A stretch of DNA of 11,366 nucleotides from an uncultured Hyphomicrobiales bacterium (GCA_903918155.1 CAIXDD010000367.1:1-11366); one strand, 5' to 3'. Numbered from the stretch's first letter, positions 1-8,142 are shown. Notes: generated by a model not told the origin, from the sequence alone. Made by a program: numbers and translations.

Positions 1-414
1 ATCGATTTGAGCGCCGACGCATGCCGTCTGGCCCAACGCAACATCGCCCGTTTGGGGTTGAGCCGGCGAAGCGAGGTTCATTGCATCGGCATGACTGACT
101 TCAGATCAGGCGGTTTCGATTTGGTGGTGTCCAACCCGCCCTATATCCGGACCGAGGTGATCGAAAGCCTGGACGAAGAGGTTCGGAACTTTGATCCATT
201 GATCGCGCTGGACGGCGGAGAAGATGGGCTGTACAGCTATAGATCGATTATTAGCTCGTATAAACAGTGGGTTAAGGACGGAGGCCTTTGCGCCATCGAG
301 ATTGGTTACGATCAAGCCGGATCGCTTCTCGCGCTCTTGGTGGAGGCGGGACTGCAGGGCGAAGTGCTGAAGGACGCCGGCGGGAACGACCGGGTCGTGA
401 CCTGGGGTGGATAG
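1..414 (+). CDS. prmC: PrmC, release factor glutamine methyltransferase (3' part)
   Basis: This is the C-terminal 137 residues of a class I SAM-dependent methyltransferase; the reading frame is open from base 1, so the gene starts before the window. The NPPY motif (Asn-Pro-Pro-Tyr, about residues 43-46 of the visible part), followed by an Ile-Arg and an acidic stretch, is the hallmark of PrmC/HemK. In this family the motif binds the glutamine amide of the GGQ loop of peptide release factors RF1 and RF2, which the enzyme N5-methylates in the cytoplasm to support efficient termination. The end, with GGNDRVV, also fits PrmC. The N-terminal helical domain and the SAM-binding glycine motif lie outside. 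Downstream genes DUF4167 and clpB follow in the order common in Hyphomicrobiales, where prfA usually precedes prmC; prfA is not visible here. Confidence 0.93.
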   Translation: MDLSADACRLAQRNIARLGLSRRSEVHCIGMTDFRSGGFDLVVSNPPYIRTEVIESLDEEVRNFDPLIALDGGEDGLYSYRSIISSYKQWVKDGGLCAIEIGYDQAGSLLALLVEAGLQGEVLKDAGGNDRVVTWGG

Positions 415-420
415 AAGGGG

Positions 421-433
421 CCTTGGTCCAAGG
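421..433. repeat. 13-bp inverted repeat after prmC
   Basis: CCTTGG-T-CCAAGG is a perfect palindrome starting 6 bp after the prmC stop. As RNA it would give a 5-bp stem with a 3-nt loop. The following bases (ATTCTTACTG) are only moderately T-rich, so it is at best a weak terminator; it could equally be chance or a protein-binding site. Confidence 0.35.
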
Positions 434-702
434 ATTCTTACTGCGCGCCACTTGGCGAAAGCCGCGAAAGCGATTAGTTTAAGTGGGCCTGCTTTGATTA
501 TGAGCGCTTCGGGCGCCAATCTGCGGCTTTATCCGAACCGTGTGGCTTCTGCTGGGTTCCGGGTTTGTGGCTTTCATGACGGTGTCACCTCAGCGATCCC
601 GCCGCTCGCGGGCTTCGCCGCCCAACTGTCTGATCGCCTTTCTTCACGGCCAAACATCGGAGCATTCAAATCGATGCACGGCTCTGCGTATAGGGAAACT
701 CG
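434..702. other. Intergenic stretch between prmC and the DUF4167 gene
   Basis: The whole gap between prmC and the next gene is 288 bp. I see no convincing gene in it: short frames exist but have no recognisable family, no good ribosome binding site and unremarkable codon use. A weak sigma-70-like promoter can be drawn at 452-480 (TTGGCG, 17-bp spacer, TAGTTT), which could serve the DUF4167 gene, but the -10 box matches poorly. Just before the ATG at 703 the sequence AGGGA offers a modest ribosome binding site. Confidence 0.4.
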
Positions 703-1476
703 ATGAGACCAGGTCAAAACAAGCGCATGCGTGGCCGCAACAATCGAAAAGGCCCTAACCCGCTCACACGGACTTATGAATCCAACGGACCGGACGTAAA
801 GATTCGCGGCACCGCGCATCACGTGGCTGAAAAATACCTTCAGCTGGCCCGCGATGCGCATTCGTCAGGCGATCCGGTGATGGCGGAGAGCTATCTGCAA
901 CATGCAGAGCATTATTTCAGGCTGATCGCCGCTGCGCAGCTCGCCCAGCAACAGGCGCAGGCCGGCTTTCTCCGCAGCCCGGATCAACCGGAGCAGCAAG
1001 AGGAAGAGGAAGACGACGACGACTTCGGCGTCGTGGATCGTTTCGCCTCGCCGCAAGAACGTCCGCAGCCCCAAGCCGCGTTCAATCCGCCGCAGCCGCA
1101 GGCGCATTTCCCGGCCCAGCCGCAACCTTACGTCCAGCCCGAGCGCGGGCCTCGCCCCGAACGGCAACCCTTCCAGGATCGTAACGGCCAGAACCGAAAC
1201 AGGCCCAATCGAGACAACCGCCCGCAAGAGCAGCCGCGCTTCGACGCCCGCCCCGCGGATGTGGAAGACCCCTCGGCCGCCCTGCCCGCCTTCATCACGG
1301 GCGGTGCGCCGCGCCAGCCTGCGGTCGCGCCTGCGCCCGGCGGAGCTTTGGACGCCGAACACGAGGCCGCGAGCTATCATCTGCGCAATCGGCGGCGCCG
1401 GCGCAGACCGGAAGGCGGCGTAGAAGGCGAAGGTTCGCCGGAGCTGCCCGCCAGCGATCTCGCCCCAGGCCAATGA
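703..1476 (+). CDS. DUF4167 domain-containing protein
   Basis: A 257-residue protein. Residues 1-80 form the conserved DUF4167 region: a basic start (RPGQNKRMRGRNNRKG), the stretch RTYESNGPDVKIRGTAHHVAEKY in which the family is recognised, then helices with YLQLARDA and AESYLQHAEHYFRL that resemble a small helical repeat. After that it is low complexity: Gln-rich, an acidic run at 100-107 (four Glu, four Asp), Pro/Gln-rich segments, and an Arg run at 230-235 near the C-terminus. The charged, basic N-terminus suggests nucleic-acid or ribosome contact, but that is inference; I do not know a proven function for the family. It is almost confined to Alphaproteobacteria and commonly lies between prmC and clpB, as here. 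No signal peptide or membrane segment. A strong terminator follows directly, so it is transcribed apart from clpB. Confidence 0.9.
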   Translation: MRPGQNKRMRGRNNRKGPNPLTRTYESNGPDVKIRGTAHHVAEKYLQLARDAHSSGDPVMAESYLQHAEHYFRLIAAAQLAQQQAQAGFLRSPDQPEQQEEEEDDDDFGVVDRFASPQERPQPQAAFNPPQPQAHFPAQPQPYVQPERGPRPERQPFQDRNGQNRNRPNRDNRPQEQPRFDARPADVEDPSAALPAFITGGAPRQPAVAPAPGGALDAEHEAASYHLRNRRRRRRPEGGVEGEGSPELPASDLAPGQ

Positions 1477-1482
1477 CACGAC

Positions 1483-1522
1483 ATGGGCTCTCCCCGGAAC
1501 GGGAGGGCCCATTTCCTTTAGC
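1483..1522 (+). terminator. Rho-independent terminator after the DUF4167 gene
   Basis: Arms 1483-1494 (ATGGGCTCTCCC) and 1501-1512 (GGGAGGGCCCAT) pair over 12 positions with a single U-G wobble around the 6-nt loop CGGAAC, followed by the pyrimidine run TTCCTTTAG. The stem begins 6 bp after the stop codon at 1476. It separates the DUF4167 transcript from clpB. Confidence 0.85.
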
Positions 1523-1523
1523 G

Positions 1524-1553
1524 CTCTTCCTTTTATTAGCCAGCTGACCATCC
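1524..1553 (+). promoter_or_regulatory. Candidate heat-shock (RpoH-type) promoter of clpB
   Basis: clpB must have its own promoter because a strong terminator lies just upstream. The best fit I can find to an alphaproteobacterial sigma-32 promoter (roughly CNCTTGAA, 15-20 bp, CCANAT) is CTCTTCCT at 1524-1531 and CCATCC at 1548-1553 with a 16-bp spacer. Both boxes carry mismatches, so this is a candidate only. It would start transcription near 1560, giving a leader of about 75 nt. Confidence 0.3.
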
Positions 1554-1563
1554 TACATAAGTT

Positions 1564-1585
1564 TTGAGCGCCCCTTGGGGCTCAA
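1564..1585 (+). other. GC-rich hairpin in the clpB leader
   Basis: TTGA (1564-1567) pairs with TCAA (1582-1585) and GCCCC (1570-1574) with GGGGC (1577-1581), with a 2-nt bulge and a CUUG apical loop after opening the top pair. It sits at the predicted 5' end of the clpB mRNA, with no T run after it, so it looks like a leader or 5'-stabilising hairpin rather than a terminator. Confidence 0.45.
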
Positions 1586-1611
1586 CATTCGAAGAGTTCG
1601 CCCAGACCGGG

Positions 1612-1635
1612 GATCTCGTCGTCAGGAGGTCGACT
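1612..1635 (+). promoter_or_regulatory. clpB ribosome binding site within a possible hairpin
   Basis: AGGAGGT at 1624-1630, 5 bp before the ATG, is a near-perfect Shine-Dalgarno sequence and fixes the clpB start. GATCTC (1612-1617) can pair with GAGGTC (1626-1631) with one U-G wobble and an 8-nt loop, which would cover most of it. A competing stem, GTCG (1618-1621) with CGAC (1631-1634), would instead put the Shine-Dalgarno in the loop. The ribosome binding site is certain; the regulatory role of the fold is inference. Confidence 0.7.
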
Positions 1636-4284
1636 ATGAATCTTGACAAATACACCGAACGGACTCGCGGCTTCATCCAGTCGGCGCAAGGGTTGGCGCT
1701 GCGTGAAGGCCATCAGCAATTCACGCCCGAACACATCCTCAAATGCCTTCTCGACGACGAGCAAGGCCTCTCATCCGGATTAATCGAAAAGGCAGGCGGC
1801 AGCGCGCGTGACGCGCATGTCCAGACAGAGATCGCCTTGTCCAAATTGCCGAAGGTGCAGGGCGGCGGCGCAGGTCAGCTCTATCTGGCGCCCACAACCG
1901 CTCGGATTTTGGACAATGCGGAAAAGCTCGCCCAAAAGGCCTCTGATTCCTTCGTGACGGTGGAGCGGCTGCTCCTTGCCATCTCCATGGAGAAGAGCAG
2001 CGAAGCGGGCAAAATTCTGGCCTCCGCAGGCGTTTCTCCCCAAGCGTTGAATTCTGCGATCGAGGCGCTCCGCAAGGGGCGCACGGCGGACAATGCGACG
2101 GCGGAAAATTCCTATGACGCGCTGAAAAAATATGCGCGGGATCTGACGGAATCCGCCCGCGACGGAAAGCTGGACCCCGTCATTGGTCGCGATGAAGAAA
2201 TTCGCCGCGCGATACAAGTCCTCTCTCGCAGAACGAAAAATAATCCTGTTCTCATCGGCGAGCCCGGCGTTGGAAAGACAGCGATCGTAGAAGGACTCGC
2301 GCGGCGTATTTTCGAAGGCGACGTCCCGGAGCCTTTAAAGGAGAAGCGACTGCTCGCCCTCGACATGGGAGCGCTCATCGCAGGAGCGAAATATCGAGGC
2401 GAATTCGAAGAGCGCCTCAAGGCGGTTCTGTCTGAGGTGACGGCCTCGGAAGGCAGCATCATTCTATTCATCGACGAAATGCACACGATCGTGGGAGCAG
2501 GCAAAGCGGACGGCGCCATGGACGCATCCAACTTGCTGAAGCCCGCCCTGGCCCGCGGCGATCTTCATTGCATCGGAGCTACGACCCTCGACGAATATCG
2601 TAAACATGTCGAGAAAGACCCTGCGCTTGCGCGTCGCTTCCAACCTGTTTTTGTGTCCGAGCCCAATGTCGAGTATACGATCTCCATTCTCCGCGGCCTG
2701 AAAGAAAAGTACGAATTGCACCATGGCGTCCGCATCGCCGACGCGGCGATCGTGGCCGCGACCACTCTTTCAAACCGATACATCACGGACCGGTTTCTGC
2801 CCGACAAGGCAATCGACTTGATCGACGAAGCAGCCGCGCGCTTGCGGATGCAAGTCGATTCCAAGCCGGAAGAACTTGACGAGCTCGATCGTCGGATCAT
2901 TCAGCTCAAGATCGAACAAGAGGCCTTGAAGAAGGAACATGACAAGGCGTCAATAGAGCGACTGAGCCGCATCGAATCGGAATTGAGAGATCTGGAGGAG
3001 AAAGCCGGCGATCTTTCGCAAAAGTGGATCGCTGAGAAAGAGAAGATCGGAATCGCCCAGCGGCTGAAGGAAGACATCGAAAAAGCGCGCAACGATCTGG
3101 CGCATGCGCAGAGGCACGGCGATTATTCGGAAGCCGGCCGAATCGCATATGGCGTCCTGCCCGATCTGGAGACGAAGCTTAAAAATGCGGAATCGTCTTC
3201 CGATGACGGCGCGCTCCTGAATGAAGTCGTTCAGTCGGAAGACATCGCGCAAGTCGTTTCTCGTTGGACGGGAATTCCGGTCGACAAAATGCTTGAGGGA
3301 GAAAAGGAAAAGCTCCTTCAGATGGAAGCGCATCTTTCCAGAAAAGTCGTGGGCCAGTCCGAGGCGGTGCAGGCGGTTTCGACCGCCGTGCGGCGCGCGC
3401 GGGCCGGATTGCAGGACCCGCAAAGGCCTATCGGATCGTTCATGTTTCTTGGGCCGACGGGCGTTGGCAAGACCGAACTCACGAAAGCGCTGGCCGGCTT
3501 CATTTTCGATGACGAATCCGCCCTGCTGCGGATCGATATGTCTGAATATATGGAGAAACATTCCGTAGCGCGTTTGATCGGCGCGCCTCCCGGCTATGTG
3601 GGTTATGAGGAAGGCGGCGCCCTCACCGAAGCCGTTCGTCGGCGGCCGTATCAGGTCCTTCTGTTCGACGAAATCGAAAAAGCCCATCCCGATGTCTTCA
3701 ATGTGCTTCTTCAGGTTCTCGATGAAGGTCGATTGACCGACGGTCAGGGGCGTACGGTCGACTTTCGAAACGTCATCATCATCATGACGTCGAACCTCGG
3801 CGCCGAATTACTGGTCGCCCAAAAGGAGGGGGAAGATTCCACTGCGGTGCGACAGCAGGTCATGCAAGCGGTCCGGAATCACTTTCGTCCGGAATTCCTC
3901 AATCGCGTGGATGACATAATCCTCTTCCATCGGCTGAAGCGAAGCGACATGACGGCCATTGTCGAGATCCAATTGTCGCGCCTTGAGAAGTTGCTGGAGG
4001 ATCGAAAGATCACGCTCGCCATCGATGGGGCCGCCAAGGCATGGCTCGCCGACAAGGGGTATGATCCCGCCTATGGCGCGCGTCCGCTCAAACGCGTGAT
4101 ACAAAAGAACGTGCAGGATCCGCTTGCTCATCTAATCCTGAGTGGTGAAGTTCAAGATGGACAGTCGGTTTCCATCACGGCGGAAAAGGGCGCATTGTCC
4201 CTCAATGGGAAGGCGATCAGTCCCGCGGCGACGGAACCGGCGGCGCAGGCGGGAACTATCGTGAATTTCCCGAAGAACGGGTAA
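1636..4284 (+). CDS. clpB: ATP-dependent chaperone ClpB (Hsp100 disaggregase)
   Basis: An 882-residue class I Clp/Hsp100 AAA+ protein, of normal or slightly long family length. The N-terminal Clp repeat domain (about 1-150) is followed by AAA-1 with Walker A GEPGVGKT at 208-215, Walker B LFIDE at 277-281 and pore-loop KYRG at 252-255. The coiled-coil middle domain (about 406-526), rich in Glu, Lys and Leu, marks it as ClpB rather than ClpA or ClpC. AAA-2 carries Walker A GPTGVGKT at 606-613, Walker B VLLFDE at 674-679 and pore-loop GYVG at 653-656. There is no IGF/L loop for ClpP that I recognise. The hexamer extracts and unfolds aggregated cytosolic proteins together with DnaK/DnaJ/GrpE. The start is set by AGGAGGT 5 bp upstream and the family-typical MNLDKYTERT; a longer frame from a TTG at 1564 has no family support. 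All ATPase residues look intact. Confidence 0.98.
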   Translation: MNLDKYTERTRGFIQSAQGLALREGHQQFTPEHILKCLLDDEQGLSSGLIEKAGGSARDAHVQTEIALSKLPKVQGGGAGQLYLAPTTARILDNAEKLAQKASDSFVTVERLLLAISMEKSSEAGKILASAGVSPQALNSAIEALRKGRTADNATAENSYDALKKYARDLTESARDGKLDPVIGRDEEIRRAIQVLSRRTKNNPVLIGEPGVGKTAIVEGLARRIFEGDVPEPLKEKRLLALDMGALIAGAKYRGEFEERLKAVLSEVTASEGSIILFIDEMHTIVGAGKADGAMDASNLLKPALARGDLHCIGATTLDEYRKHVEKDPALARRFQPVFVSEPNVEYTISILRGLKEKYELHHGVRIADAAIVAATTLSNRYITDRFLPDKAIDLIDEAAARLRMQVDSKPEELDELDRRIIQLKIEQEALKKEHDKASIERLSRIESELRDLEEKAGDLSQKWIAEKEKIGIAQRLKEDIEKARNDLAHAQRHGDYSEAGRIAYGVLPDLETKLKNAESSSDDGALLNEVVQSEDIAQVVSRWTGIPVDKMLEGEKEKLLQMEAHLSRKVVGQSEAVQAVSTAVRRARAGLQDPQRPIGSFMFLGPTGVGKTELTKALAGFIFDDESALLRIDMSEYMEKHSVARLIGAPPGYVGYEEGGALTEAVRRRPYQVLLFDEIEKAHPDVFNVLLQVLDEGRLTDGQGRTVDFRNVIIIMTSNLGAELLVAQKEGEDSTAVRQQVMQAVRNHFRPEFLNRVDDIILFHRLKRSDMTAIVEIQLSRLEKLLEDRKITLAIDGAAKAWLADKGYDPAYGARPLKRVIQKNVQDPLAHLILSGEVQDGQSVSITAEKGALSLNGKAISPAATEPAAQAGTIVNFPKNG

Positions 4285-4380
4285 GAGCAGCGTGAGGCGG
4301 CGGGGTCTTGCGAGTCCGTCGTCTCCGGCCTGAGCGTCCAGGCGAGCATCTCCTCGACCTCCTCGGCCAAAGAGGCGACC
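4285..4380. other. clpB-ftsE spacer without clear terminator
   Basis: These 96 bp hold a 5-bp hairpin (GCCTG 4328-4332, CAGGC 4339-4343) with no T run after it. I see no good terminator for clpB and no good promoter for ftsE, so read-through from clpB into ftsE is possible. AGAGG just before 4381 is the ftsE ribosome binding site. Confidence 0.4.
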
Positions 4381-5043
4381 GTGATAAGTTTCGAAAATGT
4401 GGGGCTCAGATACGGCTCCGGAACTGAAGTCCTGCATGACATCAGCTTCAACCTCGAGCCTCAATCATTTCAGTTTCTGACGGGACCATCGGGCGCTGGA
4501 AAAACGACGCTCCTGAAGCTGATCCTGATGTCCTTGCGCCCGACGCGAGGATTGATCCAATTGTTCGGGAAAGAGACGACGTCGCTCACGCAAGACGAGA
4601 TCACGTCCTTTCGCAGGCGCATAGGCGTCGTGTTTCAGGATTTCAGACTTCTGGACCACCTTACGACATATCAGAATGTCGCCTTGCCGCTCTTCGTTCA
4701 AGGTAAGGACGAATCCAGCTTCCGGGCCGAAGTGGTCGAGCTTCTGCGGTGGGTCGGCCTTGGAGAGAGGGTCAATGCATTTCCCCCCATTCTGTCCGGC
4801 GGGGAAAAGCAGAGAGCCGCGATTGCGCGCGCCCTCATCGGTCAACCGGAAGTCTTGATCGCCGACGAGCCGACCGGAAACGTGGACCCAAGCCTTGCCC
4901 GCCGCTTGCTTCGCCTCTTCATTGAATTGCACAAATCCGGAACCTCGATCATCATTGCGACGCATGACCTCGGCTTGATGGATCAATTCGGTTTCGCACG
5001 CCGCCTCGTGCTCGGTGAAGGACGGCTGCAAGTTTATGAATAA
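4381..5043 (+). CDS. ftsE: Cell division ATP-binding protein FtsE
   Basis: A 220-residue ABC ATPase with all the motifs: Walker A GPSGAGKT 35-42, Q-loop Gln86, signature LSGGEKQ 138-144, Walker B VLIADEP 158-164 with catalytic Glu163, and switch His195. The segment VVFQDFRLLDHLTTYQNVALPL around the Q-loop and ADEPTGNVDP are characteristic of FtsE rather than of a nutrient importer. FtsE binds the inner-membrane protein FtsX at the divisome and uses ATP hydrolysis to control peptidoglycan hydrolases that split the septum. The start is GTG at 4381, with AGAGG about 5 bp upstream and the family start MI-FENVGLRYG. It overlaps ftsX, which points to coupled translation. It is expected at the cytoplasmic face of the membrane. 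Confidence 0.96.
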   Translation: MISFENVGLRYGSGTEVLHDISFNLEPQSFQFLTGPSGAGKTTLLKLILMSLRPTRGLIQLFGKETTSLTQDEITSFRRRIGVVFQDFRLLDHLTTYQNVALPLFVQGKDESSFRAEVVELLRWVGLGERVNAFPPILSGGEKQRAAIARALIGQPEVLIADEPTGNVDPSLARRLLRLFIELHKSGTSIIIATHDLGLMDQFGFARRLVLGEGRLQVYE

Positions 5044-6013
5044 AGCCGTACGAATTCTGCTCCGGACCGCTGCGCGGTTATGGCCAACGATGTTGGGGGG
5101 AGGAATCACCGTCCCTGACTTGCGGGTCGTGAATACGGACTCCATTGCAAACCGTGCGCTCGTCACGGTGATCGCGATCATGACCTTTCTTGGTGCGTTG
5201 TTCGGCGGAGCGGCCTCCATGGTGCGAAGCGCATCCCAGGATTGGAGCGCATCGCTTTCGAGCGAAATCACCATTCAGATCAAACCTGCCTTGGGACGCG
5301 ACATCGCCGCCGATCAGGCGAGATCCGAGCAGATCATCTCCAAATTCCCCGGCGTCATGAAGGTGCGATCGATCTCTCAAGCCGAATCGGGAGAGATGCT
5401 GCGTCCTTGGTTAGGGACCGGTTTTGATCTTAAAGACCTCCCGATCCCGCAATTGCTCACCGTCAAGATCGACGGATCCACCCGCATCGATATGGCGGCT
5501 TTGGCGGAAACGTTACGAAACGAAGTGCCGACCGCGCTGGTGGACGATCACAAGACCTGGCGCAACCGACTGGAGAAAATGTCCGACGGACTTATTGGCG
5601 TGTCCTTCTTTGTCCTCGCACTCTTTGTCCTCGCCATGGGCCTCGCCGTCAGTTTCGCGACGCGAGGCGCGATGGCCAGCAGTCGTGAAGTCGTAGACGT
5701 GCTGCACTTCGTAGGCGCGTCGGACCAATTCATCGCGAAGGAATTTCAGCGCCATTTCCTGAAACTCGGCTTGGCGGGAGCCGCAATGGGAACCATATGC
5801 GCGGTTCTGATCATCCGGGCGCTAGGCTGGGCTTCTGAACGCTGGCTCGCAAGCAGGGATGGAGAACAGGTCGAAGCTCTCTTTGGCCGCCTTGAGATCG
5901 ACAGCGGCATGGTGCTCATAATGCTGTTTGTCGCGCTGGCCATGACAGCCGTCACAGGCGCGGTGTCGCGGAGCGTCGTCATCAACCTGCTCAAGCAATC
6001 CAGACAGGCTTAG
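5036..6013 (+). CDS. ftsX: Cell division protein FtsX (permease-like)
   Basis: 325 residues with the FtsX topology: a cytoplasmic N-terminus, TM1 at about 41-63, a large periplasmic loop at about 64-183, TM2 at 185-208, TM3 at 243-263 and TM4 at 291-311. The cytoplasmic stretch EVVDVLHFVGASDQFIAKEF after TM2 is the conserved FtsX motif that contacts FtsE. In the complex it passes the ATPase signal to periplasmic cell-wall hydrolases or their activators. I chose ATG 5036, which overlaps ftsE by 8 nt; the only purine-rich site (GAAGGA, 5017-5022) is rather far upstream. A GTG at 5015 would add seven residues and has no ribosome binding site, so the exact start is uncertain. It ends 17 bp from the convergent tyrA-type gene, without a visible terminator between them. 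Confidence 0.94.
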   Translation: MNKAVRILLRTAARLWPTMLGGGITVPDLRVVNTDSIANRALVTVIAIMTFLGALFGGAASMVRSASQDWSASLSSEITIQIKPALGRDIAADQARSEQIISKFPGVMKVRSISQAESGEMLRPWLGTGFDLKDLPIPQLLTVKIDGSTRIDMAALAETLRNEVPTALVDDHKTWRNRLEKMSDGLIGVSFFVLALFVLAMGLAVSFATRGAMASSREVVDVLHFVGASDQFIAKEFQRHFLKLGLAGAAMGTICAVLIIRALGWASERWLASRDGEQVEALFGRLEIDSGMVLIMLFVALAMTAVTGAVSRSVVINLLKQSRQA

Positions 6014-6030
6014 ACTTTTCGATCGCGTCT

Positions 6031-6942
6031 TTAGTCTTCTTTGCGAACCCGTCCGAAATCGGGCGCTGACGTCTCTTGGCCTTGCGCGATGATGCTGCGC
6101 CGGATAGCGCGGGTGCGGGTGAATAGATCGTACAGCCCTTGTCCGTCGCCCCAACGGATCATTCTCTGCAAGGCGGCGAGATCTTCATTGAAGCGCCCGA
6201 GCATCTCAAGGACAGCGTCCTTATTGTTCAAAAAGATGTCTCTCCACATCGTGGGATCGGACGCTGCGATTCGCGTGAAATCGCGAAACCCGCCGGCGGA
6301 GAATTTTATGACTTCCGATTGCGTGACTTCTTCCAGATCCGCCGCAGTCCCGACGATATTATAGGCGATCAAATGGGGCACGTGACTCGTGATCGCGAGA
6401 ACCAGATCGTGGTGATGGGCGCTCATGGATTCGACATTCGCGCCGCACCCGCACCAGAAGGCGCGGACCTTCTCGATGGCGTCAGGCGACGTTCCATCGG
6501 GCGGCGTTATGATGCACCAGCGGTCCTGGAAAAGGGTCGCGAAACCAGAATCAGGTCCAGAATATTCCGTGCCCGCGACCGGATGAGCGGGAACGATATG
6601 CACGTCCGGTCGAAGAATCTGGGAAAGCGCGTCACACACCATGCCCTTGACCGATCCCACGTCAGAAACGATGGCGCCGGGCTTCAAATGATCTTTCATC
6701 TGACGCGCGACGTCGGACGTCGCTCCGACGGGCACGCAGATAATCGTGAGGTCGGCGTCGGTTACGGCATTCTCTAATTCGTTTGCGACGGCGTCTGCGA
6801 TGCCCAGTTCCGCCACCCGCGCGCGAACCGACGGGTCGACGTCATAAGCGACGACCCGGCTCGATAACCCATAAGACTTTGCAGCTCGGGCGAGCGAGGA
6901 ACCAATGAGGCCAAGGCCGATGATCGTAACTTGATGAAACAT
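6031..6942 (-). CDS. Prephenate/arogenate dehydrogenase (TyrA/TyrC family)
   Basis: A 303-residue monofunctional dehydrogenase. The N-terminal Rossmann fold has GLGLIG at 9-14 and an acidic residue (Asp34, in VVAYDVDP) at the end of the second strand, which favours NAD over NADP. SDVGSVKG (93-100), AHPVAGTE (119-126, with the conserved His120) and SHVPH (186-190) are family motifs around the active site; a helical dimerisation domain follows. It oxidatively decarboxylates prephenate to 4-hydroxyphenylpyruvate or arogenate to tyrosine; substrate preference cannot be read from the sequence, so I give no symbol. There is no chorismate mutase or ACT domain. It lies 57 bp downstream of hisC on the same strand and is probably co-transcribed. 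The site before ATG 6942 is weak (GAGCGAG), though the start is family-typical. Confidence 0.93.
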   Translation of the reverse strand: MFHQVTIIGLGLIGSSLARAAKSYGLSSRVVAYDVDPSVRARVAELGIADAVANELENAVTDADLTIICVPVGATSDVARQMKDHLKPGAIVSDVGSVKGMVCDALSQILRPDVHIVPAHPVAGTEYSGPDSGFATLFQDRWCIITPPDGTSPDAIEKVRAFWCGCGANVESMSAHHHDLVLAITSHVPHLIAYNIVGTAADLEEVTQSEVIKFSAGGFRDFTRIAASDPTMWRDIFLNNKDAVLEMLGRFNEDLAALQRMIRWGDGQGLYDLFTRTRAIRRSIIAQGQETSAPDFGRVRKED

Positions 6943-6999
6943 GATTCTCGCTCGTGGCGATTTAGGGCTGGATCGTGAAGAGATAAGCCGGACTTGGGC

Positions 7000-8094
7000 T
7001 CAGGACATGAATTTCTTCAGGCCTTCATATACCGCCTCGTTCGCCGCTTGATCGCCGATCGTGATCCGCAACGCGTTTGGAAGATCGTAAGAATGAAGCC
7101 CGCGCACGATCACGCCTTCGCGTGAGAGAAACGATTCTGCGTGGCTTGCGTCGCGTCCCGACGCCGCAGGCAAATGAACGAGCACGAAATTCGCCGCGCT
7201 CGGCGTGACGACGAGTCCGATTTCGGTCAAGCGCTCCGTCAGCCACCCACGCCATTTGTCGTTATGCGCAATGGATCTCGCGACATGATCCTGGTCCCGC
7301 ACCGCGCTTGTCGCCGCAGCCAGCGCGGGGCCGCTCACATTGAACGGTCCCCGGATGCGATGGAGAACTGCGCAAATATGTTCCGGCGCATAGGCCCATC
7401 CCACGCGCAAAGACGCCAAACCAAAGATTTTCGAAAATGTGCGCGTGATGACTACATTAGGACGCTCTGACGCCAGCGCGAGTCCTGCTGAATAATCCTG
7501 TGCTGTGACATATTCCGCATAGGCTCCGTCCAGAACCAGCACGACGTCACGCGGTATCCGATCGGCGAGCCTGACCACTTCGGAATATTCCAGATAAGTG
7601 CCTGTTGGATTATTCGGATTAGCGAGAAAAATGATCCTGGTCTTCTCAGTGACGCAGGCCAGGATGTCATCCACCGCAGCTTTAAAATGGCGTTCGGGGG
7701 CGCAAACCGCTTTTCCGCCCGCGCTCAGGATCGCGATCTTGAAAATCTGGAACCCGTGAGCGGTGAGAATTCCCTCGTCGCCGGGCGCTATATAGGCGGC
7801 GGCCAGGAGATGCAGGAGATCATCGGATCCATGCCCGCAAACGACGCGCAAGGGATCCAGCCCGTATTGGGCTGCGATCGCCTCGCGCAATAGGCGGGCC
7901 GAACCGTCGGGATAAAGCTCCAGGCTGCGGCTCGCCGCCTCATAAGCTTCGCGGGCGGATATTGGGGGCCCCAGCGGCGTCTCGTTGGAGGATAATTTAT
8001 GGACTGGTCCGCTATAGTCGGACTCGCTCTTGCCTGGCACGTAAGCGTCTATTGCCAATAGCCCCGCACGCGGCTCCGGGCGTTTTGCCGACAT
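7000..8094 (-). CDS. hisC: Histidinol-phosphate aminotransferase HisC
   Basis: A 364-residue fold-type I PLP aminotransferase with the HisC pattern: KLSSNETPLGPP near 33-44, HGSDDLL at 88-94, NPNNPTG at 159-165 (Asn162), DGAYAEY at 189-195 (Asp189 and Tyr192 near the PLP ring), TFSKIFGLASLRVGW with the Schiff-base Lys222 and Arg230, and Arg343 as the likely carboxylate-binding arginine. It transfers an amino group between glutamate and imidazole-acetol phosphate in histidine synthesis. The family is often broad and also aminates aromatic keto acids; the partner dehydrogenase gene just downstream makes a role in tyrosine or phenylalanine formation likely (inference). ATG 8094 has GGAG upstream. 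It is divergent from metX with 167 bp between the start codons. Confidence 0.93.
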   Translation of the reverse strand: MSAKRPEPRAGLLAIDAYVPGKSESDYSGPVHKLSSNETPLGPPISAREAYEAASRSLELYPDGSARLLREAIAAQYGLDPLRVVCGHGSDDLLHLLAAAYIAPGDEGILTAHGFQIFKIAILSAGGKAVCAPERHFKAAVDDILACVTEKTRIIFLANPNNPTGTYLEYSEVVRLADRIPRDVVLVLDGAYAEYVTAQDYSAGLALASERPNVVITRTFSKIFGLASLRVGWAYAPEHICAVLHRIRGPFNVSGPALAAATSAVRDQDHVARSIAHNDKWRGWLTERLTEIGLVVTPSAANFVLVHLPAASGRDASHAESFLSREGVIVRGLHSYDLPNALRITIGDQAANEAVYEGLKKFMS

Positions 8095-8142
8095 TTGAAT
8101 GGGCTCCGGTGTCTCAGTTGCGCGCGTTCTGGTTTCTGGTCC

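Noticed and set aside
407..706. Open frame between prmC and the DUF4167 gene encoding up to 99 residues
   Set aside because: No recognisable family, no good ribosome binding site, and it overlaps both neighbours in other frames. It is most likely non-coding.
1564..1635. N-terminal extension of ClpB by 24 residues from a TTG codon
   Set aside because: The extension has no family counterpart and would run through a strong Shine-Dalgarno placed correctly for the ATG at 1636.
4152..4464. Minus-strand frames over the clpB end and the ftsE start, including a protein-like stretch LAEEVEEMLAW
   Set aside because: Most of each frame is antisense to well-conserved clpB and ftsE codons, no start signal is visible, and I recognise no family. 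It might be the trace of a degraded gene in the spacer, but that cannot be supported.
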